Of a stretch of DNA of 64,000 nt, positions 34,673 to 43,703 are shown one piece after another. The notes below the pieces were generated by a model. The model did no database searches and had not been told where the DNA came from. It worked only from the letters and a program-made list of their open reading frames with translations. This DNA comes from Qipengyuania vulgaris (GTDB taxonomy: Bacteria; Pseudomonadota; Alphaproteobacteria; Sphingomonadales; Sphingomonadaceae). Every line of letters begins with the position of its first letter. Positions within the stretch are counted from its first letter, which is position 1. The DNA is taken from positions 1 to 64,000 of the forward strand of contig NZ_WTYC01000005.1 of assembly GCF_009827325.1 (NCBI RefSeq). Reading direction: 5' to 3'. The position numbers and the translations under genes were made by a program.

Positions 34673-35452
34673 ATGAGCATTGCCAGCCTGACCGATCCGA
34701 TTACCGCCGAAGGCGGCCGCGCAACCTTCCACGACCTCGATCACTGGATGCAGGGTCGCACACTTTATGGCGGCGCTTCGGCGCTGATTGCCTATACCAC
34801 GGCAGCCCGTGCATATACCGATTTGCCGCCCCTGCGCGCCGGACAGATTGCGTTTGTCGCGCCGACCGGGCCGGAAGTCGAGTTGAAGCGAGAGATCGTC
34901 CGCCAAGGACGAAATGTGGCCCAAGTCCGCAGCGAAATCTGGTGCGAGGGCAAGTGCACGCTCAGCGCCTTCTGGCTGTTCGGAACCGAGCGCGAGCCCA
35001 ACGCAATTCATCCTCCAGCGGGTATCGCCGACTGGCCGGGCCTGCCAGAGGATGCGGCTCCGGTAATGGACGGGAAAGGCCCCGCCTTCATAAAGAACAA
35101 TTTCGAGCTTCGGCGGGCGCAGGAATTGCGCGGTTCCGGTGAGCCGGTGGTGCGCCGCTGGGCACGCCTGAGCGACCGCGAGGGCCTCGATCCGGTGAGC
35201 GAGCTCATTCTGCTCGGCGACGTCATGCCGCCCGGCGCAATGCGAGCGATGCAGCGGCAGGGGCCGATCAGCTCGATCAATTGGTCCTTCAACCTGCTCG
35301 ACACCGCGCCGAGGACCCGTGAGGGGTGGTGGCTATCCGAAAATGCCAGCCAGCACGCAGCCGGAGGATATTCTTCCGAACGTCTGCGACTGTGGAATGC
35401 CGACGGCAAACAGGTACTCGACGGCATGCAATGCGTGGCTATCTTCGGCTGA
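34673..35452 (+). CDS. Acyl-CoA thioesterase family protein (double hotdog)
   Basis: A 259-aa protein of the TesB-like thioesterase superfamily. The N-terminal hotdog has the signature MQGRTLYGGASALIAYTTAA and LRAGQIAFVAPTGPEVELK. The C-terminal hotdog contains PISSINWSFNLLDTAPR and EGWWLSENASQHAAGGYSSE. It would release free acids from acyl-CoA. The substrate is not readable. Stands alone on the plus strand after the tRNA pair. Confidence 0.88.
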   Translation: MSIASLTDPITAEGGRATFHDLDHWMQGRTLYGGASALIAYTTAARAYTDLPPLRAGQIAFVAPTGPEVELKREIVRQGRNVAQVRSEIWCEGKCTLSAFWLFGTEREPNAIHPPAGIADWPGLPEDAAPVMDGKGPAFIKNNFELRRAQELRGSGEPVVRRWARLSDREGLDPVSELILLGDVMPPGAMRAMQRQGPISSINWSFNLLDTAPRTREGWWLSENASQHAAGGYSSERLRLWNADGKQVLDGMQCVAIFG

Positions 35453-35704
35453 CCGCAAGGTATCGCAAGATGCGCAAGTTGAAGTGCATGCGCCATGCGG
35501 TTTCAAAGAGGCGCGCAGAAATGCGGAAGTCCGGCGGAGTCTAGTGCTCTCAAAGCGCGGACGTTCTCCAATTCAAGTAACGCGCGGGGGTACTATCGCG
35601 GAGCTTCGCGCTAGGGAAACAGGGTGCGATGTTCCCAGTCCGCCATCACTGAAAAAATTGACATCCCCGGCCATCATGTCACCGTGGCAGCTCCAGGGGG
35701 TTAA

Positions 35705-36256
35705 ATGACTGATCGTCAAACACAATTGATCGACGCTTTGACGGGGACTGCGGCGGGCAACCGCGGCTCGCTCCAGACTGTCTACGAGATGACGTCGGCG
35801 AAGGTCTTCGGCACCATTCTGCGCATTGTCCGCCGCCGCGAAGTGGCCGAAGATGTCCTCCAGGATGTCTATGTGAAGGTCTGGCGGCGCGCAGGGCGGT
35901 TCGACCCGAGCAAGGGCAGCCCGATAACCTGGTTGTGCACGATCGCACGCAATTCGGCCCTCAACGACGTGCGCAGGAACGGCCGCCAGCAGGAACTTGC
36001 GGAGGAGGAGTTTCCCGACGTCGCAGACACCAAGATCCTCGCCGCCGACGACTGGCTTTGCGCCGAGCAGGACAGTGCCGCGCTGGCGGACTGCCTCGAA
36101 GAACTGCGAGCCGACCACCGCCGCACGATCAAGCTGGCCTTCTTCGAAGGGCTTTCCCATTCGGAACTGGCCGAAAGGGTCAATGTCCCGCTGGGAACGC
36201 TCAAGAGCTGGATCAGGCGCGGCCTTGCCGGGCTGAAGGGATGTCTCGGTGGCTGA
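35705..36256 (+). CDS. ECF-type RNA polymerase sigma factor
   Basis: A 183-aa sigma-70 family factor with region 2 (VAEDVLQDVYVKVWRRAGRF, SPITWLCTIARNSALNDVRR) and region 4 (GLSHSELAERVNVPLGTLKS followed by WIRRGL). It resembles the RskA-paired SigK-like group. It overlaps the next gene, an anti-sigma factor, by 8 nt, so both are made together and the factor is held inactive until a signal is received. The trimeric adhesin starting 236 nt after the pair is a possible target. Confidence 0.92.
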   Translation: MTDRQTQLIDALTGTAAGNRGSLQTVYEMTSAKVFGTILRIVRRREVAEDVLQDVYVKVWRRAGRFDPSKGSPITWLCTIARNSALNDVRRNGRQQELAEEEFPDVADTKILAADDWLCAEQDSAALADCLEELRADHRRTIKLAFFEGLSHSELAERVNVPLGTLKSWIRRGLAGLKGCLGG

Positions 36257-36998
36257 TACGACCGACATCCGCGAAGACGATCCCTTCATCCGTGCCGGCG
36301 AATATGCGCTCGGCGCGCTCGAGGGTGACGAACTCGGCGAGGCGCGGCGCCTGCTGCTTGCCGATCAGGGTTTTGCCGAAGCGGTGGAATGGTGGGAATA
36401 CCGTCTCGGCAGCATGAGCGAGGCGGCGGGCCGATTCATGCCCTCTCCCTCGGTTTGGCCGGGAGTACTGGCCCGGATCGACGCGGAAGACGCCTCGCGC
36501 GACTCCGTCCCGGTATCGTTCGAGCCAAGACGGCAATCCCCCTGGAACATCGCCGCGCTGGTCGCCGGTGCAGGCATGGCCGTGGCCGGTCTCGTCTTCT
36601 TCATCGCCACTCCGCGCACGGTCACGCTGCCGCAGCAGCCGCCTGCGGCCACCACGCCGGGGCCGCAGCTCATCGCCCAGCTGGACGACGAGGACAGCGC
36701 GCGCAAGCTCGCCGGCGTGATCGACGTGGAAAGCAATCGGCTTGCTCTCAGCATTACCGGACTTGAGGCGGATACGGGCAAGACCCCCGAATTGTGGGTG
36801 ATCCCCGCAGGCGGCGCACCGGTATCGCTGGGCGCGATTCCGCAGTCGGGTTCGTTCGACCGAGAGCTGTCGCGGGCGGAAGCGGACCTCCTCGTGGCGG
36901 GATCGACGCTGGCGGTGACCTTCGAGGATGACACCGGCCAGCGGCACGAGAGCCCGACCATGCCGATCCTGCTTGCGGGACCACTCGACCAGGTCTGA
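36249..36998 (+). CDS. RskA-type transmembrane anti-sigma factor
   Basis: A 249-aa protein with a cytoplasmic sigma-binding part (AGEYALGALEGDELGEARRL and the WWEYRLGSMSEAAGRF block), one membrane helix (about 98-116, AALVAGAGMAVAGLVFFIA), and a periplasmic anti-sigma-K (RskA) domain with PELWVIPAGGAPVSLGAIPQ. GTG start at 36249 inside the sigma gene. It would sequester the ECF factor and release it by regulated proteolysis. Confidence 0.9.
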   Translation: MADTTDIREDDPFIRAGEYALGALEGDELGEARRLLLADQGFAEAVEWWEYRLGSMSEAAGRFMPSPSVWPGVLARIDAEDASRDSVPVSFEPRRQSPWNIAALVAGAGMAVAGLVFFIATPRTVTLPQQPPAATTPGPQLIAQLDDEDSARKLAGVIDVESNRLALSITGLEADTGKTPELWVIPAGGAPVSLGAIPQSGSFDRELSRAEADLLVAGSTLAVTFEDDTGQRHESPTMPILLAGPLDQV

Positions 36999-37234
36999 TC
37001 GGGAAAATTAGTCCCAAAATACAGAATGTTAAAAGATTGGCTCGATTTATTTCGCGGCGGGTGCATCCAATCAGGTGACCCAGGTGTAGCTGCGCTCGCC
37101 TTCGGGTATCAAATCCCGTCGGCAGCCGAGACCCGTAGGTCTTTGTGCAGCCAAGAGAGATGTCAAAACATCCGCTGTGGGAAGGGATACCCGCGCCACT
37201 CGGCTTTCTGGTCCATATGGAAAAGGAAAGCACT

Positions 37235-39487
37235 ATGCGTATCAACACACCGAAGACATTCGCAGCAACACTGCTCGCCGGCACGGCAATGTTTGCCCTT
37301 GCGGGCACGGCCCATGCCGATCCGACCCCGGAATGTAACGACTCCGATCCCAACGCCACCGAATGCGGCACCGATTCCACCGCGACCGGCGAAGGTGCGA
37401 CCGCGGTCGGTAACGGCGCAACGGCCGATGGAACCGATGCCGTCGCCGTAGGCAGCGACGATGCCGGCGCGGCCCCTGCCACTGCAACCGGCCCTTCGAC
37501 CACTGCGGTCGGCGGGGAAAGCCTCGCGACCGGACCCGGTGCTACGGCTATCGGCTGGCAGTCGATGGCAACCCAAGAGCGCGCGACCGCGCTCGGCCAT
37601 CTTGCCACCGCACAGGGCGTCCGTTCGCTGGCAGTGGGCGAAAACGCCGACGCGCAGACCGACAATGCAACGGCTATCGGCAATGAATCGATCGCCAACG
37701 GCATTGATGCACTCGCCATAGGCGATACGGCGACGTCCACGGGAAACTCCACATCGGCCGTGGGCGGCGAAAGTGTCGCAACCGGCCCGGGTGCCAGCGC
37801 ATTCGGCTGGCAGGCAACGGCTAACGCGGAACGTTCGACTGCCTTGGGCCACCTCGCATCGAGTGACGGTTTTGCTTCGGTCGCAGTTGGTGAAGCAGCG
37901 GCAGCGCAGGGCCGCGGCGGAATTGCTATTGGGGGCAACACCGATGGCGGCGCCTTTGGTGCACTGGCCACAGACGATGCGGGCATCGCTCTCGGCAGCG
38001 ACGCCGAAGCACGCCAAGTCGGCGCGATCGCGATCGGTAGCGACGGCGACGGCGACGGCGACGGAGCCGTTTCCGATGGCGTCTATTCAGCATCGCTCGG
38101 CGCCGATGCATCGGCCACCGGCCTGGGTGCGACTGCGGTAGGCGGCCTCGCCTCCGCAGACGGTGAAGACGCGCTTGCGGTCGGCTTTACCGCCAGCGCG
38201 ACTGGCCCCTCGACCTCGGCAGTCGGCGGCGAAAGCGTTGCAACCGGACCGGGCGCCTCGGCTTTCGGCTGGCAATCGGCAGCCGCAGCTGAACGCGCCA
38301 CTGCGCTGGGCCATCTCGCCACGGCACAGGGCGTTCGTTCGCTGGCAGTCGGCGAGAATGCCGATGCGCAAACCGATAACGCTACCGCCATCGGGAACGA
38401 GTCGATTGCCAATGGCATCGACGCGCTTGCCCTCGGCGATACGGCCATGGCCATGGGCAATTCCACGACCGCCCTTGGCGGCGAAAGCCTTGCCAACACT
38501 CCGGGTGCAACGGCCCTCGGCTGGCAGGCGCAGGCAACTGGGGACATGGCAACAGCTGTGGGCCACCAGTCGACTGCATCGGGCGCGCAGAGCTTCGCCG
38601 GCGGAGAGGACTCCGTAGCATCGGGCAGCAATGCCGTGGCCATCGGCAACACCGCCCAAGCAACCGGCGGCGATTCCATTGCCATCGGCGGCAATCGGGA
38701 TGGCGTGGATGGCTTCTCGACGATCGCCAACGGGCCTTCGACCACCGTGGTCGGCGGACAGTCTTCGGCAATCGGGGCAGGTGCGACCGCCTATGGCTGG
38801 CGCGCCAACGCCACTGCCGAACGGGCCACCGCCCTTGGCCATCTGTCCACTGCATCGGGCGTACGTTCGGTTGCCGTGGGTGAAGCTGCATCGGCCACCG
38901 GTGACGGTGCCGTAGCCCTCGGCAACGAGTCCGTTGCTTCGGGAGCGAACTCGGTAGCGATCGGCAATGGTGCCGTTGCAGAGAATGACGGACAGGTTGT
39001 CATCGCCTCGCTGGACGAAAGCTCCACCTCGCAAATGGGCCCGCTGGCGTTCGTTACGGCGGATGCGAACGGGACGCTGGGCGTCAGCTCGACGGCAGGC
39101 ATGAGTAATCTTGCCAGCTTCAGCGACGTGCAGGCCAACAGCGCGGCGATTGCCAACAACTCCATGCTGATCGCTGACAATTCCATGGCGATCGTGGATC
39201 TGCAGGACCGCCAGTCCATGCTGTTCGACCTGGCCGAAGAAAACAGCGTTCAGGCTCGCCGTGCCAATGAAGGCGTCGCCATGGCGCTGGCCATGGAATC
39301 GCCGATCATCATGCCGGGCAAGACAGTCGGCGTTGCGGGCGGCTTCGGCTATTACAACGAACGCGTTGCCGGATCCGCCTCGATGGGCTTCCGGGTGAGT
39401 GAAAGCACCGTGGTCACCGGCGGTGTCGGGGTCGGCTTCGACTCCGGCGAAGTCGGTGCCCGCGCAGGATTCCAGTCATCCTGGTAA
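37235..39487 (+). CDS. YadA-type trimeric autotransporter adhesin
   Basis: A 750-aa surface protein. Signal peptide (FAATLLAGTAMFALAGTAHA) is followed by a passenger of many left-handed YadA head repeats of the type VGGESVATGPGASAFGW and ALGHLATAQGVRSLAVGENA. A coiled-coil stalk (about 620-680) and a C-terminal YadA anchor of four strands come next, ending VGARAGFQSSW. ATG 37235 was preferred: it has GGAAAG upstream and begins the signal peptide, whereas the frame opens 30 codons earlier. Head units are duplicated over about 300 nt. It lies behind the ECF/anti-sigma pair and is closed by a clear terminator. Confidence 0.93.
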   Translation: MRINTPKTFAATLLAGTAMFALAGTAHADPTPECNDSDPNATECGTDSTATGEGATAVGNGATADGTDAVAVGSDDAGAAPATATGPSTTAVGGESLATGPGATAIGWQSMATQERATALGHLATAQGVRSLAVGENADAQTDNATAIGNESIANGIDALAIGDTATSTGNSTSAVGGESVATGPGASAFGWQATANAERSTALGHLASSDGFASVAVGEAAAAQGRGGIAIGGNTDGGAFGALATDDAGIALGSDAEARQVGAIAIGSDGDGDGDGAVSDGVYSASLGADASATGLGATAVGGLASADGEDALAVGFTASATGPSTSAVGGESVATGPGASAFGWQSAAAAERATALGHLATAQGVRSLAVGENADAQTDNATAIGNESIANGIDALALGDTAMAMGNSTTALGGESLANTPGATALGWQAQATGDMATAVGHQSTASGAQSFAGGEDSVASGSNAVAIGNTAQATGGDSIAIGGNRDGVDGFSTIANGPSTTVVGGQSSAIGAGATAYGWRANATAERATALGHLSTASGVRSVAVGEAASATGDGAVALGNESVASGANSVAIGNGAVAENDGQVVIASLDESSTSQMGPLAFVTADANGTLGVSSTAGMSNLASFSDVQANSAAIANNSMLIADNSMAIVDLQDRQSMLFDLAEENSVQARRANEGVAMALAMESPIIMPGKTVGVAGGFGYYNERVAGSASMGFRVSESTVVTGGVGVGFDSGEVGARAGFQSSW

Positions 39488-39525
39488 GCTGGGGCACTTC
39501 AGGTTAATCCTGTGGACCAGGATGG

Positions 39526-39558
39526 GGGAGCGGGTGTTTCGGCATCCGCTCCCTTTTT
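39526..39558 (+). terminator. Rho-independent terminator after the adhesin
   Basis: Stem GGGAGCGG (39526-39533) with CCGCTCCC (39546-39553), 12-nt loop, then five T. Ends 16 nt before the stop of the convergent enoyl-CoA hydratase gene. Confidence 0.85.
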
Positions 39559-39574
39559 CATGTGAGCAGGTCGT

Positions 39575-40372
39575 TCAGAGATCGGTGAACTTGGCGGCCC
39601 GTTTCTGCATGCCCGCCATCACCGCCTCGATCTGGTTGGGCTTGCGCATAACAGCAGCCTGTTCGACGCTTTCCGCCATCAGGATGTCGTCGCCCGACTG
39701 TTCGAGCATGGCTTCGGACAGACGCTTGGCCCCGCGGATTGCTTCCGGGTTGCGACTGGCAATCTCGTTCGCGATATCGTTTGCCTTGCCCAGCGGATCT
39801 TCGGTGACATGCGTCGCAAGTCCGTATTCCCGCGCTTCCTCGCCGGTGAATTCGCGGTTGGTGTAGACCAGTTCACGCAGGTAATCGTCGCGCACCAGTC
39901 CGCGCCAGAGGTGGTATCCGCCCATGTCGGGTACGAGGCCCCATTTGAGCTCCATAATCGCCATCCGGGTGGCGGGATGGACCACGCGGATATCCGCACC
40001 GCTGGCGATCTGCAGGCCCCCACCGAAGCACACGCCGTGGACCGCCGCAATCACCGGGACCGGGCACTTGCGCCAGGTCATGGCGACTTCCTGGAAGGTG
40101 TTGGCGTTGCCATGCGTGCGTTCGGTCAGCGGCTTGCGCTCGTCATCGGGCGCGGCATTGAAGCTCGATACGTCGAGGCCAGCGCAGAATGCCCTGCCTT
40201 CACCCGCCAACACCACGGCACGCAGGCCCTTCATCGCCCTCAGCTCTTCGCCCGCGGCAATGATTGCTTCGAACTGCTCCGGATCGAGCGCATTCATCTT
40301 GTCGGGGCGGTTGAAGCGGACCTGTGCTACGCCGTTGTCGGCAAGGTCGATCGTGACGCGGTCGGTACTCAT
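39575..40372 (-). CDS. Enoyl-CoA hydratase/isomerase family protein
   Basis: A 265-aa crotonase-fold enzyme. Oxyanion-hole segments are AFCAGLDVSSF and HGVCFGGGLQIASGADIR. The catalytic Glu positions read MAIMELKWGLVPDMGG, with Glu and Asp present. Members act in fatty-acid beta-oxidation or related acyl-CoA chemistry; the exact substrate is open. It starts 12 nt after the aminotransferase stop on the same strand, so the two may be co-transcribed. Confidence 0.9.
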   Translation of the reverse strand: MSTDRVTIDLADNGVAQVRFNRPDKMNALDPEQFEAIIAAGEELRAMKGLRAVVLAGEGRAFCAGLDVSSFNAAPDDERKPLTERTHGNANTFQEVAMTWRKCPVPVIAAVHGVCFGGGLQIASGADIRVVHPATRMAIMELKWGLVPDMGGYHLWRGLVRDDYLRELVYTNREFTGEEAREYGLATHVTEDPLGKANDIANEIASRNPEAIRGAKRLSEAMLEQSGDDILMAESVEQAAVMRKPNQIEAVMAGMQKRAAKFTDL

Positions 40373-40384
40373 CGCTTTCTCCAG

Positions 40385-41569
40385 TTACCGTGCATGCTCG
40401 GCGAGGAATTTTTTCACGTTTCGCGCGGCCTGGCGGATACGCTGCTCGTTCTCCACCATGGCGATGCGGACGAAACCTTCGCCCTCTTCGCCATAACCGA
40501 CGCCCGCCGCCACGGCGACGCCGGCGTGTTCGAGCAATTGCTTGGAAAATTCGAGGCTGCCCATGTGCTCGAAACCGGTCGGCAGGGGTGCCCAAGCGAA
40601 CATGCTGGCCGCCGGCACGGGAATGTCCCAGCCTGCGCGGGCGAAGCTTTCGACCATCACGTCACGCCGGCGCTGATACCGCTGCCGGTTCTGCTCGACC
40701 ACGTCCTGCGGGCCGTTGAGCGCGGCGCAGGCGGCGGCCTGGATCGGGGTAAACGCACCGTAATCGAGATAGGACTTTACCCGCGTGAGCGCTGAAATCA
40801 GCGTCCTGTTGCCCACCGCGAATCCCATGCGCCAGCCAGCCATCGAATATGTCTTGGACATGGAGGTAAACTCGACAGCGACCTCCTTCGCACCTTCGGC
40901 CTGCAGGATCGAAGGTGTCGGCCTGCCGTCATAATAAAGTTCCGAATAGGCAAGATCGGACATGATCCAGACCTTGTTCTCGCGCGCCCAGTCGACCAGC
41001 CGCTGGTAGAATTCGGCATCGACTACCTCTGCGGTAGGATTGCTAGGGTAATTCACCACCAGCACAGTAGGGCGCGGCACGGTGTAGGCCATCGCGCTGT
41101 CCAGTGCGCGCCAGTAGCGCTCGTCCGGCGTCGTCGGCACGCTGCGGATCGTGGCGCCGGCGATGATGAAGCCGAAGGTGTGGATCGGGTAACTCGGGCT
41201 CGGCGCCAGCACCACGTCGCCCGGGGCGGTGATCGCGGTGGCCATCGAAGACAGGCCCTCTTTCGAACCCATGGTCACCACCACTTCGCTTTCCGGATCG
41301 AGATCGACGCCGAAACGGGTCTGGTAATATTTCGCCTGGGCCTTGCGCAGGCCCGGAATGCCCTTGGACTGTGAATAGCCGTGCGCGCCGGGTTTGCCCG
41401 CGACTTCGCACAATTTGTCGATCACATGCTGCGGCGGGGGCTGGTCTGGATTGCCCATGCCGAGGTCGATCACATCGCGCCCCGCCTGCCGCGCCGCGTG
41501 CCGCATCGCATTGACCTCTGCGATGACATAGGGAGGCAGGCGCTTGATGCGGTAGAATTCGTCGGACAT
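40385..41569 (-). CDS. PLP-dependent class I/II aminotransferase (AlaC-like)
   Basis: A 394-aa fold-type I aminotransferase resembling AlaC and LL-diaminopimelate aminotransferase: VIDLGMGNPDQPPPQHVIDK, GYSQSKGIPGLR, VVNYPSNPTAEVV, SDLAYSELYYDG, and PLP lysine Lys239 in SMSKTYSMAGWRMGF. Probable role is alanine-pyruvate or related transamination in the cytoplasm. Full length with no oddities. Confidence 0.9.
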   Translation of the reverse strand: MSDEFYRIKRLPPYVIAEVNAMRHAARQAGRDVIDLGMGNPDQPPPQHVIDKLCEVAGKPGAHGYSQSKGIPGLRKAQAKYYQTRFGVDLDPESEVVVTMGSKEGLSSMATAITAPGDVVLAPSPSYPIHTFGFIIAGATIRSVPTTPDERYWRALDSAMAYTVPRPTVLVVNYPSNPTAEVVDAEFYQRLVDWARENKVWIMSDLAYSELYYDGRPTPSILQAEGAKEVAVEFTSMSKTYSMAGWRMGFAVGNRTLISALTRVKSYLDYGAFTPIQAAACAALNGPQDVVEQNRQRYQRRRDVMVESFARAGWDIPVPAASMFAWAPLPTGFEHMGSLEFSKQLLEHAGVAVAAGVGYGEEGEGFVRIAMVENEQRIRQAARNVKKFLAEHAR

Positions 41570-41707
41570 TTAGGCTCCGTGGCGCATTGGTTAAGTCACA
41601 CTGATTACCTATTCAGGCGGCAGGCGCAAACGGGATAGATGCGCAGGCTTGCGGATTCTTCTAGGTCCGTGACAAACAGCGCTTGGCCCACGCGCGAAGG
41701 AATGACG

Positions 41708-43585
41708 ATGACCGAAACGCCCGACCCATTTACCAATCTCTACGAGCACCCGGCCAAGCTGGCGCGTGCGATGTTCGCGCCGATGACCGGCGCGATCGAT
41801 CCTTCCGCGATGACGGGCACCGCCATGACGCCGGAAGATGTGCAGGCCTGGGCGGAAACGAATACCAGGCTGCAGGCGCTGTGGGCCGAATATCAGGTGG
41901 AACAGCTGAGCAATCCGCAGGCGCTGGTGCCCTATTTCGATCCGGCGCGCTGGATGGCGCTGGCCACCGACTGGTACAACCAGATGCCGATCGCCCAGAC
42001 CGACCAGCAGCAGGCGCTGTGGGACGAAGGGATGAAGCTGTGGCAGGACGTGCTGGGCCAATATGGTCTCGGCCCCAAGGCTTCGGACAAGGGCGGAGAC
42101 GATATCGATCTGCCGCGTAAGGACCGGCGTTTCGCCGACGAGAAATGGCGGGCGCATCCCGCCTATGCGCTGATCCACCAGACCTATCTCTTCCTGGCAG
42201 AGCGGGTTGGCGCGATGGTCGACCGGATCGAAGGACTGAGCCCGCACCAGCGCGAGCAGTTGCGCTTTACCACCAAGACCATCACCGAAGCGGCGAGCCC
42301 GGCGAATTTCCCGCTACTCAATCCGGTGGTGATGGAACGCACAATGGAAACGCGCGGCGCGAACCTGGTGAAGGGCATGGAACACCTGCTCTCCGACATG
42401 CGGCGCGGGCAGCTTTCGCACACCGACGCCTCGGCGTTCACGCTGGGGGAGAATATCGCCACCACGCCGGGCAAGGTCGTGCATGAAACCCCGCTATACC
42501 AGCTGATCCAGTACACCCCGACCACCGAGAAGGTGCTGGCAACGCCGCTGGTGATCTTCCCGCCATGGATCAACCGCTTCTACATTCTCGACCTGAACGA
42601 GAAGAAGAGCTTCGTGAAGTGGGCGGTCGATCAGGGCGTGAGCGTGTTCATGGTCAGCTGGAAATCGGCCGATTCGAGCATGAAGGACGTGGTGTGGGAC
42701 GATTATGTCCGCGCGCAGATCGATGCGATCGACCACATCCGAAGCCGGCTCGACGTGCCGAACGTCCATACGATCGGATATTGCGTAGCGGGCACGACGC
42801 TGGCCGCGACGCTGGCGCTGCTTCACCGCCGCGGACAGGAGGAAAAGGTCAGGAGCGCGACCTTCTTCACAGCGCAGGTCGATTTCGAAAAGGCGGGCGA
42901 ACTGCTCAACTTCGTCGACGACCAGCAGCTTGGCGCAATCAAGTCACTTTCGCCCGACGGTTACCTGGATGGGCGCTACATGGCAGCCACGTTCAACCTG
43001 CTGCGCGGCACCGACCTGATCTGGAACTATGTCGTCAACAACTACCTGCTGGGAGAAGACTATCCAGCCTTCGACCTCCTGCACTGGAACGGCGATGTCA
43101 CCAACCTGCCCGCCAAATGGCACGAGCAGTACATGCGCGATCTTTATCGCGACAACAGGCTGGTCGAAACCGATGCGCTGAGCGTCGACAATACCCCGAT
43201 CGACCTGGGGCTGGTGACGACGCCCACCTATGTCCAGGCGGGCAAGGAAGATCATATCGCCCCCGCCGAAAGCGTGTGGCGCCTGAAGGACCATTTCACC
43301 GGGCCGATAACATTCGTGCTCGCCGGGTCGGGTCACATCGCAGGCGTCGTGAACCCGCCCTCATCCGGAAAGTATCAGTACTGGACCAATGACGGCGAGC
43401 CCCGCAGCCTTGCCGAATTTCGCGAAGGCGCGAAGGAGCATCCAGGGAGCTGGTGGCCCCACTGGATCGACTGGCTTCGCGAACAGAACGGCGAAACCGT
43501 CGCCGCCGATGGAAAACGGAAGCCCGGCGGCAAGGGCGATCGGGTGATCGAAGATGCGCCCGGACGCTATGTCGCCACGCGGTAA
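41708..43585 (+). CDS. phaC: Class I poly(3-hydroxyalkanoate) synthase
   Basis: A 625-aa PHA synthase that polymerises hydroxyacyl-CoA into storage granules. The N-terminal PhaC_N domain is followed by an alpha/beta-hydrolase core with the lipase-like box GYCVAGTT (nucleophile Cys359), the Asp in GKEDHIAPAES and His in AGSGHIAGVVNPP. ATG 41708 has GAAGGA at good spacing; in-frame ATG 41702 and a start at 41639 are less likely. A phasin gene follows 118 nt later with its own promoter and operator. Confidence 0.95.
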   Translation: MTETPDPFTNLYEHPAKLARAMFAPMTGAIDPSAMTGTAMTPEDVQAWAETNTRLQALWAEYQVEQLSNPQALVPYFDPARWMALATDWYNQMPIAQTDQQQALWDEGMKLWQDVLGQYGLGPKASDKGGDDIDLPRKDRRFADEKWRAHPAYALIHQTYLFLAERVGAMVDRIEGLSPHQREQLRFTTKTITEAASPANFPLLNPVVMERTMETRGANLVKGMEHLLSDMRRGQLSHTDASAFTLGENIATTPGKVVHETPLYQLIQYTPTTEKVLATPLVIFPPWINRFYILDLNEKKSFVKWAVDQGVSVFMVSWKSADSSMKDVVWDDYVRAQIDAIDHIRSRLDVPNVHTIGYCVAGTTLAATLALLHRRGQEEKVRSATFFTAQVDFEKAGELLNFVDDQQLGAIKSLSPDGYLDGRYMAATFNLLRGTDLIWNYVVNNYLLGEDYPAFDLLHWNGDVTNLPAKWHEQYMRDLYRDNRLVETDALSVDNTPIDLGLVTTPTYVQAGKEDHIAPAESVWRLKDHFTGPITFVLAGSGHIAGVVNPPSSGKYQYWTNDGEPRSLAEFREGAKEHPGSWWPHWIDWLREQNGETVAADGKRKPGGKGDRVIEDAPGRYVATR

Positions 43586-43628
43586 CGCCCGCTAACCGGT
43601 TGAAAACGAAGACTGCCTCCAATTATGG

Positions 43629-43685
43629 TGCAGTGCACAAAAACTCCTTGACTTCGCACCTGCAATGCCTATTTTGTGCACTGCA
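43629..43685 (+). promoter_or_regulatory. Phasin promoter flanked by a 14-bp perfect inverted repeat
   Basis: TGCAGTGCACAAAA (43629-43642) and its exact reverse complement (43672-43685). Between and overlapping them lie a -35-like TTGACT (43648-43653) and a -10-like TATTTT (43670-43675), 16 nt apart. The TGCA-rich arms resemble sites of PhaR-type repressors, which control phasins in PHA-producing alphaproteobacteria. Confidence 0.65.
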
Positions 43686-43703
43686 ACAATAGCGAGGTTT
43701 CCC

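Noticed and set aside
35453..35704. A 24-codon basic peptide near 35470
   Set aside because: Too short, no ribosome site, no membrane or motif evidence.
37300..39000. Dense repeats resembling a tandem or CRISPR-like array
   Set aside because: They are in frame, encode YadA head motifs, and have no constant-length spacers. No CRISPR array or cas gene was seen anywhere in the window.
39809..40795. A 328-codon frame opposite the enoyl-CoA hydratase and aminotransferase
   Set aside because: It is the mirror of two well-supported genes in GC-rich DNA and shows no domain.
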